Shown here in pieces: positions 17,655 to 26,625 of a DNA stretch of 64,000 nucleotides (the stretch's first letter is position 1; the number at the start of each line of letters is the position of its first letter). Source of the stretch: Beijerinckiaceae bacterium (GTDB taxonomy: Bacteria; Pseudomonadota; Alphaproteobacteria; Rhizobiales; Beijerinckiaceae); the NCBI GenBank assembly GCA_947370975.1, contig CANBNG010000016.1, positions 1 to 64,000 of the forward strand, written 5' to 3'. A program made the translations under genes and the position numbers. The notes under the pieces were generated by a model, which saw nothing but the letters and a program-made list of their open reading frames with translations, had not been told where the DNA came from and ran no database searches.

Positions 17655-18769
17655 CAATTCACCCCCGATTCGCCAAGGCCGCGAACGCGGCGAAGAATTG
17701 CGCGCGCATCCATCCGATCTTTGATGCTCAAAACATAAAAGCCATTTTTCTTGAATGCACCAAAGGGGCCAACCACCGATTCTGAAAACAACTCGGTAAG
17801 AAATGCCGCCGTCGGCGTTATTTTCGATTCCGACTCATTGCCGCGCACGGCTCCAGAAAAGAAATAGACAGACGTCTCCTGACGCATCGCAAACTCCTCC
17901 GGCTTGAAGTCAGCATCAAGAGCCGTGACACCTCTCCAGCGCAATGGAGTAATACCCTCGCTGTTCAGGCTATCAAGCCTCACGAAAGCGATCGTCGGCT
18001 TAGTAGAAGCGAGCAGGTCTTTCGTTGCGTCTTCAAACCTCCACCCGTCCGTCAAGGTGACACGCCCGTCAGGCCGGTAAAGCGTGCAAACGCGGGTTCT
18101 GTCCTCGGCAGCAAAGATCGTTTTCACCTCTTTGAAGCCTCTGCATCCCGCCTCAAGGACTTTGGAATCAAGGATCAACTTGGGCGTTCCACCGTCAGGG
18201 GCGATAAAGTTTATCTCCACGTCCGGCAAATCCGCCTCAATCTCATTCCAGGTCCGGAAGGGGTTGACCAAGAAGCTGTCCGAGGTGGCGGAAAGCAGTT
18301 CAAAGCGCTGACGCGCAGGAAGATTGGATTCAGCGACGGCCGATCTCGGTACTTGGTCGGCGATCCCGAGGTAAATGTTTTTCCGCGTAATGTTGAACGA
18401 AACCGCGCTTGTATTACTCACAGGCGCCAAAATGAACCGAGCCAAGAAGAGGCCCATCAACTCGCCCGACTTCTCGCAATTGTTCATTTCCGCCCAGGTG
18501 AGTTTGCGCGAAAGGATTAACAGCTTTTGCGCGTCTTCCGGGGCCTCGCAAAATGACTTGATCAACCGCGCCGGGTCTGGCGTCAGCACATCAACCTGCG
18601 GGACATTCTTCTTGTTGAAATCGCTTGCGACCATTTGCATTGTCTTCACGACAGTCGGGCCGGGATAGACAGTGACGCGATTTTCGTCTGCGGCCATTGC
18701 TGCACCAGCATGCAACGCAGCAATCAGAAAGCCAGAAAGGAGGAAGCCCCGCCTCTTCAAATCAACCAC
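17654..18769 (-). CDS. PstS-like periplasmic binding protein without a cognate permease
   Basis: About 371 residues. The signal (RRGFLLSGFLIAALHAGAAMA) is followed by a type 2 periplasmic-binding fold pattern: VTVYPGPTVVKTMQMVASDF, a LLILSRKLTWAEMNNC segment and ISFN-like strands, reminiscent of phosphate-binding PstS. No matching Pst permease is nearby, so a non-transport scaffold or sensor role is possible. The start chosen is GTG 18769 with an AGGGGG Shine-Dalgarno; TTG 18760 is an alternative. No ATG lies at a sensible place. It is coupled downstream to the 17654-17040 gene. Confidence 0.72.
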   Translation of the reverse strand: MVDLKRRGFLLSGFLIAALHAGAAMAADENRVTVYPGPTVVKTMQMVASDFNKKNVPQVDVLTPDPARLIKSFCEAPEDAQKLLILSRKLTWAEMNNCEKSGELMGLFLARFILAPVSNTSAVSFNITRKNIYLGIADQVPRSAVAESNLPARQRFELLSATSDSFLVNPFRTWNEIEADLPDVEINFIAPDGGTPKLILDSKVLEAGCRGFKEVKTIFAAEDRTRVCTLYRPDGRVTLTDGWRFEDATKDLLASTKPTIAFVRLDSLNSEGITPLRWRGVTALDADFKPEEFAMRQETSVYFFSGAVRGNESESKITPTAAFLTELFSESVVGPFGAFKKNGFYVLSIKDRMDARAILRRVRGLGESGVN

Positions 18770-18785
18770 TCCAGGCCCCCTGCAC

Positions 18786-18971
18786 TTATTCGGTAATTTC
18801 GAGTGCGGTAATGATGTCGGAAGGCATCTGCGTCTCGGGATCTTCGATTGGCGGTTGCCAAGCGTAGTTCTGGAACATCGAGACAACCGCGTCCGATGCT
18901 ATCGAGCTCGTCAGCTGAAGAGTGAATTCCGCAGCGAACAAGCCCGCAACGATCGCGGCTCCATACAACAT
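18786..18971 (-). CDS. Small 61-residue membrane protein
   Basis: It begins with a hydrophobic helix (MLYGAAIVAGLFAAEFTL) and ends in an acidic tail (PPIEDPETQMPSDIITALEITE). A GGAGATCC Shine-Dalgarno precedes ATG 18971 at good spacing, and the stop lies 16 bases upstream of the next gene in the same operon. Those signals make it a likely real gene. No family is recognised. Confidence 0.6.
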   Translation of the reverse strand: MLYGAAIVAGLFAAEFTLQLTSSIASDAVVSMFQNYAWQPPIEDPETQMPSDIITALEITE

Positions 18972-19295
18972 CTGGATCTCCGTACTTAAGAATTAATCGA
19001 GAACCTTATGCAATTCCGACGCTATGTAAAGGACGCACTCTGCGCCGGGCATCATGATTTTCCCTCTGTTCTGTTTTTTGTGCACACCGGGATCTGCCGC
19101 AGCCTATTAATAACAAGACGGTTACAAATGTAATATCGATCGTTTGCATTTGTGTGCGGACTTAATACCTCGTGCAGGCACACTTCAATTTCTCTGCTTT
19201 TTGAGGCAATCAGTTTGATCTTTCTGAGAGTCCGTATGTTATGGTTTACTTAGCATTAATGGTGCAGCGGCGTTTGCATATTGGTTGAGGCAGTC
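18972..19295. promoter_or_regulatory. Divergent promoter region with TTACAAATGTAA palindrome
   Basis: About 320 bases without a gene separate the minus operon (from 18971) and the ParA gene. The region is AT-rich. TTACAAATGTAA (19122-19133) is palindromic, and ACAAATG/CATTTGT arms flank it further. GTTACAAAT resembles part of the elements near 2504 and 8012. Promoters for both units must lie here; exact boxes are not assigned. Confidence 0.5.
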
Positions 19296-19994
19296 ATGCT
19301 GTGGGATTCGAAGATCATCGCGGTTGCAACCAGCAAGGGCGGCGCGGGAAAGTCGACTTCTGTCTGTTGCCTTGCCCTTTATTTTGCCTCGCAAGGTATC
19401 AAAGTCGGCATATTGGACTGCGACCCGAACGGAACCCTTACCCGCTGGCATGGAAAAGGCGGCGCACTATCTCAGCTTCCCATTATCAGCGAGGTCGACG
19501 AAAAGCAGATCATCAGTTCGATCGCGTCCTTGACGGCGTCAAACGACATTGTTCTCGTTGACTGCCCAGGCTTCAACAGCCAGGTCATGGTCTATGCGCT
19601 GGGTGTCGCCAACCTCGTCCTCGTACCGGTGATGACTGACGAAGCGAATTTGTTCGAGGCTATTCGCACGAAAATGCTCGTGGACTGGGCATCTTCGGCC
19701 ACAAATCGGCCAATCGAGGTGCGCGGCTTCCTCAGCAGGATCAAAAGCAGCAACCTTGTCGCCCATTCGCGCAATGAACTGGAGAAGGCCGGCGTGCAAA
19801 TGCTCAAGGCATCTGTGTCCGATCGCATCGCATTCCAGGAAGCGACCTATTTCGGCTCATCGCCGCTGATCGACGAGCCTTCCAGCGGCGCAGCCCGTGA
19901 CGTGATTGCGCTTGCGCTGGAGGTGAGCTCGATCCTCGATCTTGAAAAAATTTCACGGCCGCATATGCCGGCAATTCACGACCTCGCATCATAG
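19296..19994 (+). CDS. ParA/MinD-type P-loop ATPase
   Basis: About 232 residues. The deviant Walker A KGGAGKST lies near residue 14, followed by LDCDPNG (Walker A') and VLVDCPG (Walker B). The short length and lack of an N-terminal DNA-binding domain match orphan ParA proteins that position cellular cargo instead of plasmids. No ParB or parS was seen. Start ATG 19296 has GAGG seven bases upstream; the TTG at 19281 is less likely. It is 13 bases upstream of the mitofilin-like gene, so the two are probably partners in spatial organisation; this is inference. Confidence 0.9.
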   Translation: MLWDSKIIAVATSKGGAGKSTSVCCLALYFASQGIKVGILDCDPNGTLTRWHGKGGALSQLPIISEVDEKQIISSIASLTASNDIVLVDCPGFNSQVMVYALGVANLVLVPVMTDEANLFEAIRTKMLVDWASSATNRPIEVRGFLSRIKSSNLVAHSRNELEKAGVQMLKASVSDRIAFQEATYFGSSPLIDEPSSGAARDVIALALEVSSILDLEKISRPHMPAIHDLAS

Positions 19995-20007
19995 GCCCGT
20001 TCTGCTG

Positions 20008-21693
20008 ATGAGTAAGAAGAAGTACCCCGGAGTGGACGAGCAGGCGCTGCAACAGATTGCGCGCAACTTTCCGTCGACAGCCCCAATTGACCGCTCGCAT
20101 TTCCCCTCCGAATTCGAGGCAGCCCGGGTTGAACCTCTGCCGGTCGATGGGCTGGACGCGCGTGCGCCAGAATCCGCCCGCGTCGGCACGCCAAAACCCG
20201 ATGCCGCGCCGCTGCCCCCCGTCGCAGAAGCTCGCACCCCTGCGGCAGTTGAGCCGGTTCTGCCCACGGCAGAAGATCGCATTGGCACTCTCGATCTTGT
20301 GCAGCAGCCGGCAACGGGTATCGCGCGCTCCAGTCGTTTTCCGCTCGTTGTTTCGCTCCTCGCGTTGACGATCGCATCAGCGCCACTCGCTGTGCCTCAC
20401 ATCGCGCCTTACGCTGAACAGTTCAACACGCCGCCCTGGGTGGCGCGCGCCATGGACATGATCGGCGGCCGCCAATCGCTGCCGGCCTTGCATGCCAATG
20501 GGCTGGTCGCCCAAGAGCGTTCCGAGCGCGCCGCCGAGACAGCCTCTCTGCGCGCTGGTGTGGAGGATGCAAAGAACCGCGCCATCCGCCTCGAAACATC
20601 GGGCTCCGACCTCAGCGCGACCGCCACGCGACTCGATCGCATCGATGAGGCCGTTGGGCTTGCACATCGCGCTCAATTGCAGGCCGAAATGGCCACGCGC
20701 GAATTCGCCGTGGCGCTCCGGAGCGCTCAGGAGGCTTCCGCAAGCACTGATGCGAGACTTCTGGCGCTTGAGGGATCCGCGCGCGATCTGGCGCAAGCGC
20801 AGGCCTCGACAGGCGAGGGCGTGACGGCTCTTCGCCAGAGCCTCGAAAAGCTGACGGAATCGTCGGCGAACCTTGGCAAGGCAATCGCGGCAATTGAAGC
20901 GCAACGCGCTGCGGACAAAGCCGAGATCGCTGGACAGGTTGGCGCCTTTGCAGCGCAGAATGGTGCCGCGCTGCAGGCCGCGCGCGCTGATCTGCAAGGA
21001 AAAGTCGATGGGCTGAATGAGCAGATCGCAAAGCTTGGAGACGCCCTCGAAGGCGCAGTCGCCATCGAGATGTCACGTTCGGCTTTCGCGATCAATGAGG
21101 CGAGCGAACGAGCCGCGCGGGCCGATGAGCGTGCGCGCAGCCTCGAGGCTCGCCTTTCGACCTTCCAGGACAGTCAAATGCGTACGGCGCGCGTGACAAA
21201 TGCTGTTGCTCGCCTCGGTGCTGTTGTGCTGACATCCGAACCTTTCGTGACAGAATTGTCGGAGGCAACAGCGGCGCTCGGTGCGAACGCCAATGCGGCG
21301 GCGCCCCTGCAAGCGCTCGGCGCCATCGCACGGAGCGGCGCTCCTGCCCAATCGAAGCTTCGCGAAATCTTTGCAGCGTCTGTGGGGCCGCAATTGCGCG
21401 ATCTCGGCATGCGTTATGACGCATCGCTGCTGACGCGCGCATATACATTATTCTCCAGTCAGAACGGGCCAACGACGCCTGAGGGCCAGCGTGTCTGGCA
21501 GGTCATTGGGGCTGCGGAGAAGTTGCTCGAGGACGGCGATCTGGCCAATGCCATCGCGCAGGTGGCGCGGTTTGAAGGACCGGCCGGTCAAATCGCCACT
21601 GATTGGCTGACGCAGGCAAGAAAGCGTGTTGCAGCCGACAAGGCGTTCGCGGCAATTTTTGTGGCCAGTGCGGGAAGCGTGACCAATCCGTAA
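20008..21693 (+). CDS. Mitofilin-like inner-membrane coiled-coil protein
   Basis: The 561-residue protein has a Pro/Ala-rich cytosolic N-terminus (1-110), one transmembrane helix (about 111-130), a long Ala/Glu-rich coiled coil (about 170-425) and a helical C-terminal domain ending FEGPAGQIATDWLTQARKR, which matches bacterial mitofilin (COG4223-type) proteins. Mitofilins shape inner-membrane folds and contact the outer membrane in alphaproteobacteria and mitochondria. ATG 20008 is chosen because upstream starts overlap the ParA gene. Housekeeping alphaproteobacterial mitofilin usually lies beside heme-biosynthesis genes, so this ParA-linked copy is probably a specialised paralogue. Confidence 0.8.
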   Translation: MSKKKYPGVDEQALQQIARNFPSTAPIDRSHFPSEFEAARVEPLPVDGLDARAPESARVGTPKPDAAPLPPVAEARTPAAVEPVLPTAEDRIGTLDLVQQPATGIARSSRFPLVVSLLALTIASAPLAVPHIAPYAEQFNTPPWVARAMDMIGGRQSLPALHANGLVAQERSERAAETASLRAGVEDAKNRAIRLETSGSDLSATATRLDRIDEAVGLAHRAQLQAEMATREFAVALRSAQEASASTDARLLALEGSARDLAQAQASTGEGVTALRQSLEKLTESSANLGKAIAAIEAQRAADKAEIAGQVGAFAAQNGAALQAARADLQGKVDGLNEQIAKLGDALEGAVAIEMSRSAFAINEASERAARADERARSLEARLSTFQDSQMRTARVTNAVARLGAVVLTSEPFVTELSEATAALGANANAAAPLQALGAIARSGAPAQSKLREIFAASVGPQLRDLGMRYDASLLTRAYTLFSSQNGPTTPEGQRVWQVIGAAEKLLEDGDLANAIAQVARFEGPAGQIATDWLTQARKRVAADKAFAAIFVASAGSVTNP

Positions 21694-21702
21694 GCGGACC
21701 GG

Positions 21703-22158
21703 TCAGACCTTGTCGTACCAGCGACGGCTAAGCGGGAGCGGGATGAAAAAGATTCCCGCCCGCCGGGGCCGGATCGCCTCAGCGATCATCATGCTCTTGA
21801 CGCGCTTGCGCGCCTCGCGCGTGGTGACGCTGGCTCTGCTGAGCTGACGATAAAGCTTCGTGCCCTTGTTGAACTGACGCTTGGAAAGGGAGCCCCCGCG
21901 CGCCTGCTCCTTCACCTGGCGGCGAACGAGACGCTCGATCTCGCTCGATAACATTGTCTCCGAACTCTCGACGGCGGCAGCGAGACAGCCAAGGCATTCC
22001 TCGAACGACAAGTTGAAATTGGTCAGGCCGTCCTTGATGATGCACGCCTGCTGTTCGTGATTGAGGAAGGCAACCCCGACCATCTGCATGCGCGCATATT
22101 CCATGAACCGGCGCTTTGTGCGGTCGTTTTCAGTTCGGTCCATATCCATTTGCGACAT
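21703..22158 (-). CDS. Basic helical cytosolic protein, function unknown
   Basis: About 151 residues with no signal or membrane segment. It is strongly basic and helical in the second half (RLVRRQVKEQARGG, TTREARKRVKSMM) and ends in the unusual FIPLPLSRRWYDKV. A motif FEECLGCLAAAVES lies near the middle. ATG 22158 is preferred because an AGGA Shine-Dalgarno precedes it; the frame opens earlier with TTG 22176. Convergent with the mitofilin-like gene, nine bases apart. No family is recognised. Confidence 0.65.
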   Translation of the reverse strand: MSQMDMDRTENDRTKRRFMEYARMQMVGVAFLNHEQQACIIKDGLTNFNLSFEECLGCLAAAVESSETMLSSEIERLVRRQVKEQARGGSLSKRQFNKGTKLYRQLSRASVTTREARKRVKSMMIAEAIRPRRAGIFFIPLPLSRRWYDKV

Positions 22159-22193
22159 AGAGGATCCTGTTTTCAACAGTCGAGGGGCGCGCC

Positions 22194-23246
22194 TCAGCGG
22201 GACTGAACGGGGGCAACGTCTTCAGATTTGGCGGGGCGAACGAGGCTCTGCTTGGGCGCGGCGTCACCGACGCCGAGATTTGTCGCAATGGCCTTGAGTT
22301 CTGGCGCATCAATCACGCCAGAGAAAAAGCTGCGCATACGGGCGACCGCGACATCATACTGCCTGCCTGCCTTTTGCCATAAGGTCTCGAACCATAATTT
22401 GGCTTCAGTCTCGTCAAGCGCGCTGGAATTGAGCGCAGAAACGGCCTGTTCCACGAGCGCGGCATCGGCGGAATTATTCACCGCCACGCCCAGCGTCGTG
22501 CAAATTGTCTCAGCGCGAGTCTGACGCCACCATGATTGAGCTACCGGAACCGTGACCTGCCCGGATTGATAATGCAGACCGGACTTTGTTGCCTCGCGAA
22601 CATGCGAGGCCCCGAAAAACGGGACGGGGACAAGCAGGCCGTCCTTCAGGAAAGAACGAGTCACGGGGTCGATCGTATCGTCATAGACCATCAGGAAAGC
22701 GACATCTTCCTCGCCATTCTGAACCCGATCGAGCGCGCGCGCGCCACCGCGATGCTCCACGCGCGCCTTTGAGAGGAGAGGTTCGAAGGTGCGCAGAATA
22801 TCGATCGTCTCGGCTGTCCAGCCGTTTTCGGATCCGATATCCATACTCTGCGCGCCAGCCAGATCGAGCGTCCAGCCGGGGCGTCCGACCACGAGCACGC
22901 AAGCCGGGATGCGGCCGTAAACTTCAACATGCTCGAGCCCGCCGGCTTTCGCGCGCGCTGACAATACGTCGCGCTGTGCAAGTGCGACAAAGGCCTTGCC
23001 TGATCCAGAGACCAGATCGAGAGATTTGGGTGAGGACACAGCCACCGCGGACCCAAGTCCCCGGGTCTGCATGCGCCGGGTCAGCCGCGCAGATATGCCC
23101 GCAAGTACGGTTTCATTGCTCGACGGCGCATTTGAATCAGGTGTCTCGAAGAAGGAAAATGCCTGCGCAGGACTGGCGAGATCGGAAATCAACAGCGCAA
23201 ACCCGACAAGGGCTGCGAGTTTGTGTCTCCATTCAGACCGCATCAT
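22194..23246 (-). CDS. Periplasmic binding-protein-like exported protein
   Basis: About 350 residues with a signal peptide (KLAALVGFALLISDLASPAQA). The mature protein has a type 2 periplasmic-binding pattern (LVSGSGKAFVALAQRDVLS, ENGWTAETIDILRTFEPLL, NGEEDVAFLMVYDDTI), close in style to TAXI or PstS-like proteins, although it lacks an obvious ligand signature. It is the second such protein in this region without a permease. The start is ATG 23246 or 23243 with GGGAAC upstream. It lies upstream of the 22158 gene in a two-gene unit and diverges from the adaptor gene. Confidence 0.65.
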   Translation of the reverse strand: MMRSEWRHKLAALVGFALLISDLASPAQAFSFFETPDSNAPSSNETVLAGISARLTRRMQTRGLGSAVAVSSPKSLDLVSGSGKAFVALAQRDVLSARAKAGGLEHVEVYGRIPACVLVVGRPGWTLDLAGAQSMDIGSENGWTAETIDILRTFEPLLSKARVEHRGGARALDRVQNGEEDVAFLMVYDDTIDPVTRSFLKDGLLVPVPFFGASHVREATKSGLHYQSGQVTVPVAQSWWRQTRAETICTTLGVAVNNSADAALVEQAVSALNSSALDETEAKLWFETLWQKAGRQYDVAVARMRSFFSGVIDAPELKAIATNLGVGDAAPKQSLVRPAKSEDVAPVQSR

Positions 23247-23611
23247 ACAGGTTCCCTGATCGAAACACTCCAGCGGAATTGCTTGGGGTACTGGACCCAA
23301 CTGCCGTGGAGGATCTCGACGTTTATACATCACGCGCTACTGCACCGCACTCACTGAAACCGTTCTTTTCCAGGCTTTCCAGACCTTCTTGGTAACAAGA
23401 TCCATAATCTTTCATATCAAGAAAACTAAATATCAAAATATATTACTTTTACCCCTGCCCTGCTGCGGGCAAACCTGCTGCATATCGAACTTTAATGCGG
23501 TGCAATAACCAAAATATGTTGCGCAAGACTGCGCGAAATCAGATGTTCAAAAATACCAATGGCGCGTTTTCGGCTCATTACGCGGCCCAAGGCAAACAAC
23601 GGTTGTGCACG
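23247..23611. other. Divergent intergenic region between binding-like gene and RND adaptor
   Basis: About 365 bases carry no convincing gene. The stretch 23396-23460 is AT-rich and should hold the promoters. No clear operator palindrome was seen. Confidence 0.5.
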
Positions 23612-24745
23612 ATGATCAGACTCACTGCCATTTTTCTGGCGCTCTTGACGGCTGCCGCGCAGGCAAGCGGCGCTGATGGCCCTGCCAAGCAGGATACTGC
23701 GGCGGCGCAGGAGGCGATGTTTCAAGTGCTGTCCGGATTGGCTTTGACCGATCGCCCGAGTCGGTCACCTGACGGCTCCGTCACCGTGCCAAAGAGCACG
23801 CAGCGCCTGTTCACGATCGCAACGGAAGCCGCGCGGATGCGCCAGGTTGGCAAGAGCCATGAGATGATGGGTGTGGTGATCGCGAACTCGAATGCGAGCG
23901 GTCAAATCCAGTCGTTTCAGGCCGGCAGAATCGAGGCACTACCATCCGGCATGCCCTTTGTCGGCATGGCCGTGACCAAAGGACAGCTGATTGCGACCCT
24001 GCGTCCGACATTGTCGCGCGTCGATCAGAACACGCTGCTGGGGGATGCTGTCGGCGTTGCCGTTCAGATCCGAAACCTGGAACGCCAGCTTGCATTTTAT
24101 ACCGATTTTCCGGTGATTCCGTTCCGTGAGCGACGCCTTGAATCAGTGCGCGTTGAGCTGGAGGGCGCACGCAAGCGCTATGAACTTGCGACCAGCGCGA
24201 CCAAGCTTCCTGTCTCGCTCATTGCACCGGTCGATGGCGTGATTGGCGCGGTGAATATAACGCCGGGCCAGATTGTGGATGCGCGCGAGACGCTGGTGAC
24301 GATCATCGATCCCAAACGTCTGATCGTGGAAGCATCCGCTACGGATCTCTCCGTGGCATCGTCCATCATGTCGGCGACCGCGCGCACGGTTTCAGGTCAA
24401 GCCTACAAACTGAATTATATCGGCAGCAGCCCCAATTCACGTGGTCAGTTCTACTCGATCTATTTCGAGATTGAAGACAGCACAGGCCTGAGCGCCAGCA
24501 CCGCCGTCAACGTCGTTGTCGAAGGCGGCCAGTTGAGCGAGGGAATCGTTGCGCCGCGCCAGAGTGCGCATCGGACGTCAAATGGTGAGTGGATCGTTTG
24601 GCAGAAAATGGGCGCAGAGCGCTTTGTTTCGCGCCAAGTCAGCATGAAGCCGCTCAACGGCGACGAAATTCTCATTAGTGCGGGCCTGAGCCAGGGCAAT
24701 GTGATTGTCGTCTCCGGGGCCAACTTGCTCGGTAATTTTCGGTGA
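23612..24745 (+). CDS. RND periplasmic adaptor (membrane fusion protein)
   Basis: About 377 residues. A signal peptide (MIRLTAIFLALLTAAAQASG) is followed by the barrel-sandwich halves (GRIEALPSGMPFVGMAVTKGQ and KLPVSLIAPVDGVIGAVNITPGQ) flanking a short coiled-coil hairpin, then beta-barrel and membrane-proximal domains. It lacks the extended N-terminal heavy-metal domain usual in CusB/CzcB-type adaptors; that domain is instead on the next gene. ATG 23612 is chosen because it gives a clean signal peptide. It is the only adaptor in this region and is the likely partner of the pump at 9444, though 11 kb away. Confidence 0.85.
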   Translation: MIRLTAIFLALLTAAAQASGADGPAKQDTAAAQEAMFQVLSGLALTDRPSRSPDGSVTVPKSTQRLFTIATEAARMRQVGKSHEMMGVVIANSNASGQIQSFQAGRIEALPSGMPFVGMAVTKGQLIATLRPTLSRVDQNTLLGDAVGVAVQIRNLERQLAFYTDFPVIPFRERRLESVRVELEGARKRYELATSATKLPVSLIAPVDGVIGAVNITPGQIVDARETLVTIIDPKRLIVEASATDLSVASSIMSATARTVSGQAYKLNYIGSSPNSRGQFYSIYFEIEDSTGLSASTAVNVVVEGGQLSEGIVAPRQSAHRTSNGEWIVWQKMGAERFVSRQVSMKPLNGDEILISAGLSQGNVIVVSGANLLGNFR

Positions 24746-24756
24746 CAGGACCTACG

Positions 24757-26619
24757 ATGCCCATTTTGCGGAACCTGGACTCCCTCGGCTTCGCAGGCCG
24801 CGTGCGTAACGTGCTGCGTTTCTCTCTGTTCGCTCTGACCCTCGCTTGTCCCGTCGGCATTGCCGCGCTCGCACAAGAAGGCCACGAAGGCCACAATCAT
24901 GGCCCGGCTGTCGCCGAAGCGGGGCCCACCCTGCTGCCGCGCGCATCGGTCGTTGGCGATCTGTTCGAAGTCGTCGCGGAAATCGCGAACGGCAATCTCA
25001 TCATCTTCGTTGACGACCCCATGACCAATGCCCCTGTGCAGGACGCTACCGTGGAGTTGGTCGGCGAAAGCGGCAGCGTCTTTGCGACGCCGGTTGGCCC
25101 GGGCCTTTTCGTCAGCAAGGCTTTTGCCCCGAAGCCGGCCACTTATAATTTGATGCTGTCGATCGAAAGCGCCGCCGGTTCCGATCTTCTCGCGTTGAAG
25201 CTCGTTGTGCCCCAGGCGGAGCCCCCGGCTGGCGCTGGCTCGCCCCTGCTTTGGGTGGTGATCGGCCAGTCCACAGCCGCACTTGCCGCACTTGCCGGCG
25301 TGCTTTTGCTGTTTGGCTTCGTGCAGGCGCGGCGCGGGCGCTGGAGCCCCGTGGTTGCATTGCCGGGCGGGTTCACCTTGCTTGGATCAGGCGGCCGGCA
25401 ATTGGTCGCAAGCCATTGCGTGCAACGCGTCGGTCCGCAAATGCTGATCGGTTCGGTGCTCGGCAAATCAGGCCTTGAAAACGCACTCGTCTCCGCGCTC
25501 GCCGAGTCTGGCGCATCGAGGCGTCACCTTGCGACCTATGTCGGCATGATGATGCAGATGCTGTTTGACGCGGGTTCGCGCATGTCGATCGGTCGCTGGG
25601 CGCAGGATACGAAACTGCCTGTTGATCCTCCGCAGGCGCATGAGGTGCGTGACGCGCTTGCATGGCTCGACGAGAGCGGGGGCGCCAATCGCCGCGCTGT
25701 CGAGAGCGCCTTCATCCGCAAATTGCCTCCGGTGTCGCCGGGCACGGCGTTCTTCTACCTGTTGCAGGCGGGCGCGCGGGACGATGGCGCCACGTGGATC
25801 ATCTATGGCGCGGGGGCGGATGGTACCCCTATCGGGATCGAATCCATTGGCCAACATGCGCCCGACTTGCCTGCGATCATCCTCAACGTGAGATCGCTCG
25901 CCGAACGCAGAGGGCTGAGCAGCGCCTGCCTCGTTCTTCAGAGCTTCAATGACCCGGAGGCCGACGCGGCCCTCGTTGTTGCCGCCGGCCTGCGGTTCAT
26001 CGCGGGCGCTCGGCTCGAAGCCCAGTCGCTTCCAGTGCATGCGCAGGCCTATGTCCTGTTGCATGCCGAGGCCGCCGAGGTTCGCATCGAATATACGGAA
26101 TTCTTGACAGGCGGCCCGCGCATGATTGCCTGCCATGCCGCGAGCGGGGCCAATCGCCCTCACTCCGAGCCCAGCGCCGATTGGCGACGGTTTGGCGCAG
26201 AATACGGAGCTCTGCACACCAATCTGGAGGGGCCGACCGAGGAGATCATTTCTCGCTTCAGTTCCTTCATGGACGTGCAACGCGCGAGCCATGGCGCCGG
26301 CGTGCAGGCCGATCCTGCAACTGGCCAGGTTCCCGAGAGCGACCTGCTCGCCTTTTTCATGGCCTCCGTCGTGCGCCATCAGGTGCGTGTCTCCAGCGGA
26401 CATGAAATTGACTGGCCAACATTGATCCATGAGCTCAACCAGATTGTCGAAGTCAGGCTCAAGGGCAATGGCGGCGGCAGCACGATCGTTACCGAGGCGG
26501 ATGGCGAAGCCGGGACAATTCTGTCTGCCTTGACCGACGAGACTGCTGACGCTCCACGGCGGGGAAGACCGGGCACTATGCCCACCACCCCAGCGCTTGC
26601 CGCGTCTGGCGCGACCTGA
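24757..26619 (+). CDS. Detached heavy-metal adaptor domain on a membrane anchor with large cytosolic domain
   Basis: About 620 residues. A signal-like segment is followed by EGHEGHNHG (His 43, 46, 48) and a beta domain (about 65-155) with VVGDLFEVVAEIANGNLIIFVDDP, a pattern typical of the N-terminal domain of CusB/CzcB-type RND adaptors. A transmembrane helix (about 163-190) and roughly 430 unrecognised, probably cytosolic residues follow. The architecture suggests a transducer coupling periplasmic metal or pump state to the cytosol. ATG 24757 (AGGA upstream) is preferred; GTG 24742 overlapping the adaptor stop is possible. It is directly downstream of the adaptor that lacks this domain. Confidence 0.75.
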   Translation: MPILRNLDSLGFAGRVRNVLRFSLFALTLACPVGIAALAQEGHEGHNHGPAVAEAGPTLLPRASVVGDLFEVVAEIANGNLIIFVDDPMTNAPVQDATVELVGESGSVFATPVGPGLFVSKAFAPKPATYNLMLSIESAAGSDLLALKLVVPQAEPPAGAGSPLLWVVIGQSTAALAALAGVLLLFGFVQARRGRWSPVVALPGGFTLLGSGGRQLVASHCVQRVGPQMLIGSVLGKSGLENALVSALAESGASRRHLATYVGMMMQMLFDAGSRMSIGRWAQDTKLPVDPPQAHEVRDALAWLDESGGANRRAVESAFIRKLPPVSPGTAFFYLLQAGARDDGATWIIYGAGADGTPIGIESIGQHAPDLPAIILNVRSLAERRGLSSACLVLQSFNDPEADAALVVAAGLRFIAGARLEAQSLPVHAQAYVLLHAEAAEVRIEYTEFLTGGPRMIACHAASGANRPHSEPSADWRRFGAEYGALHTNLEGPTEEIISRFSSFMDVQRASHGAGVQADPATGQVPESDLLAFFMASVVRHQVRVSSGHEIDWPTLIHELNQIVEVRLKGNGGGSTIVTEADGEAGTILSALTDETADAPRRGRPGTMPTTPALAASGAT

Positions 26620-26625
26620 GCCAGG

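Noticed and set aside
19296..21693. Plasmid or chromosome partition locus
   Set aside because: ParA is present, but there is no ParB or parS-like repeat; the partner gene is a mitofilin-like membrane protein.
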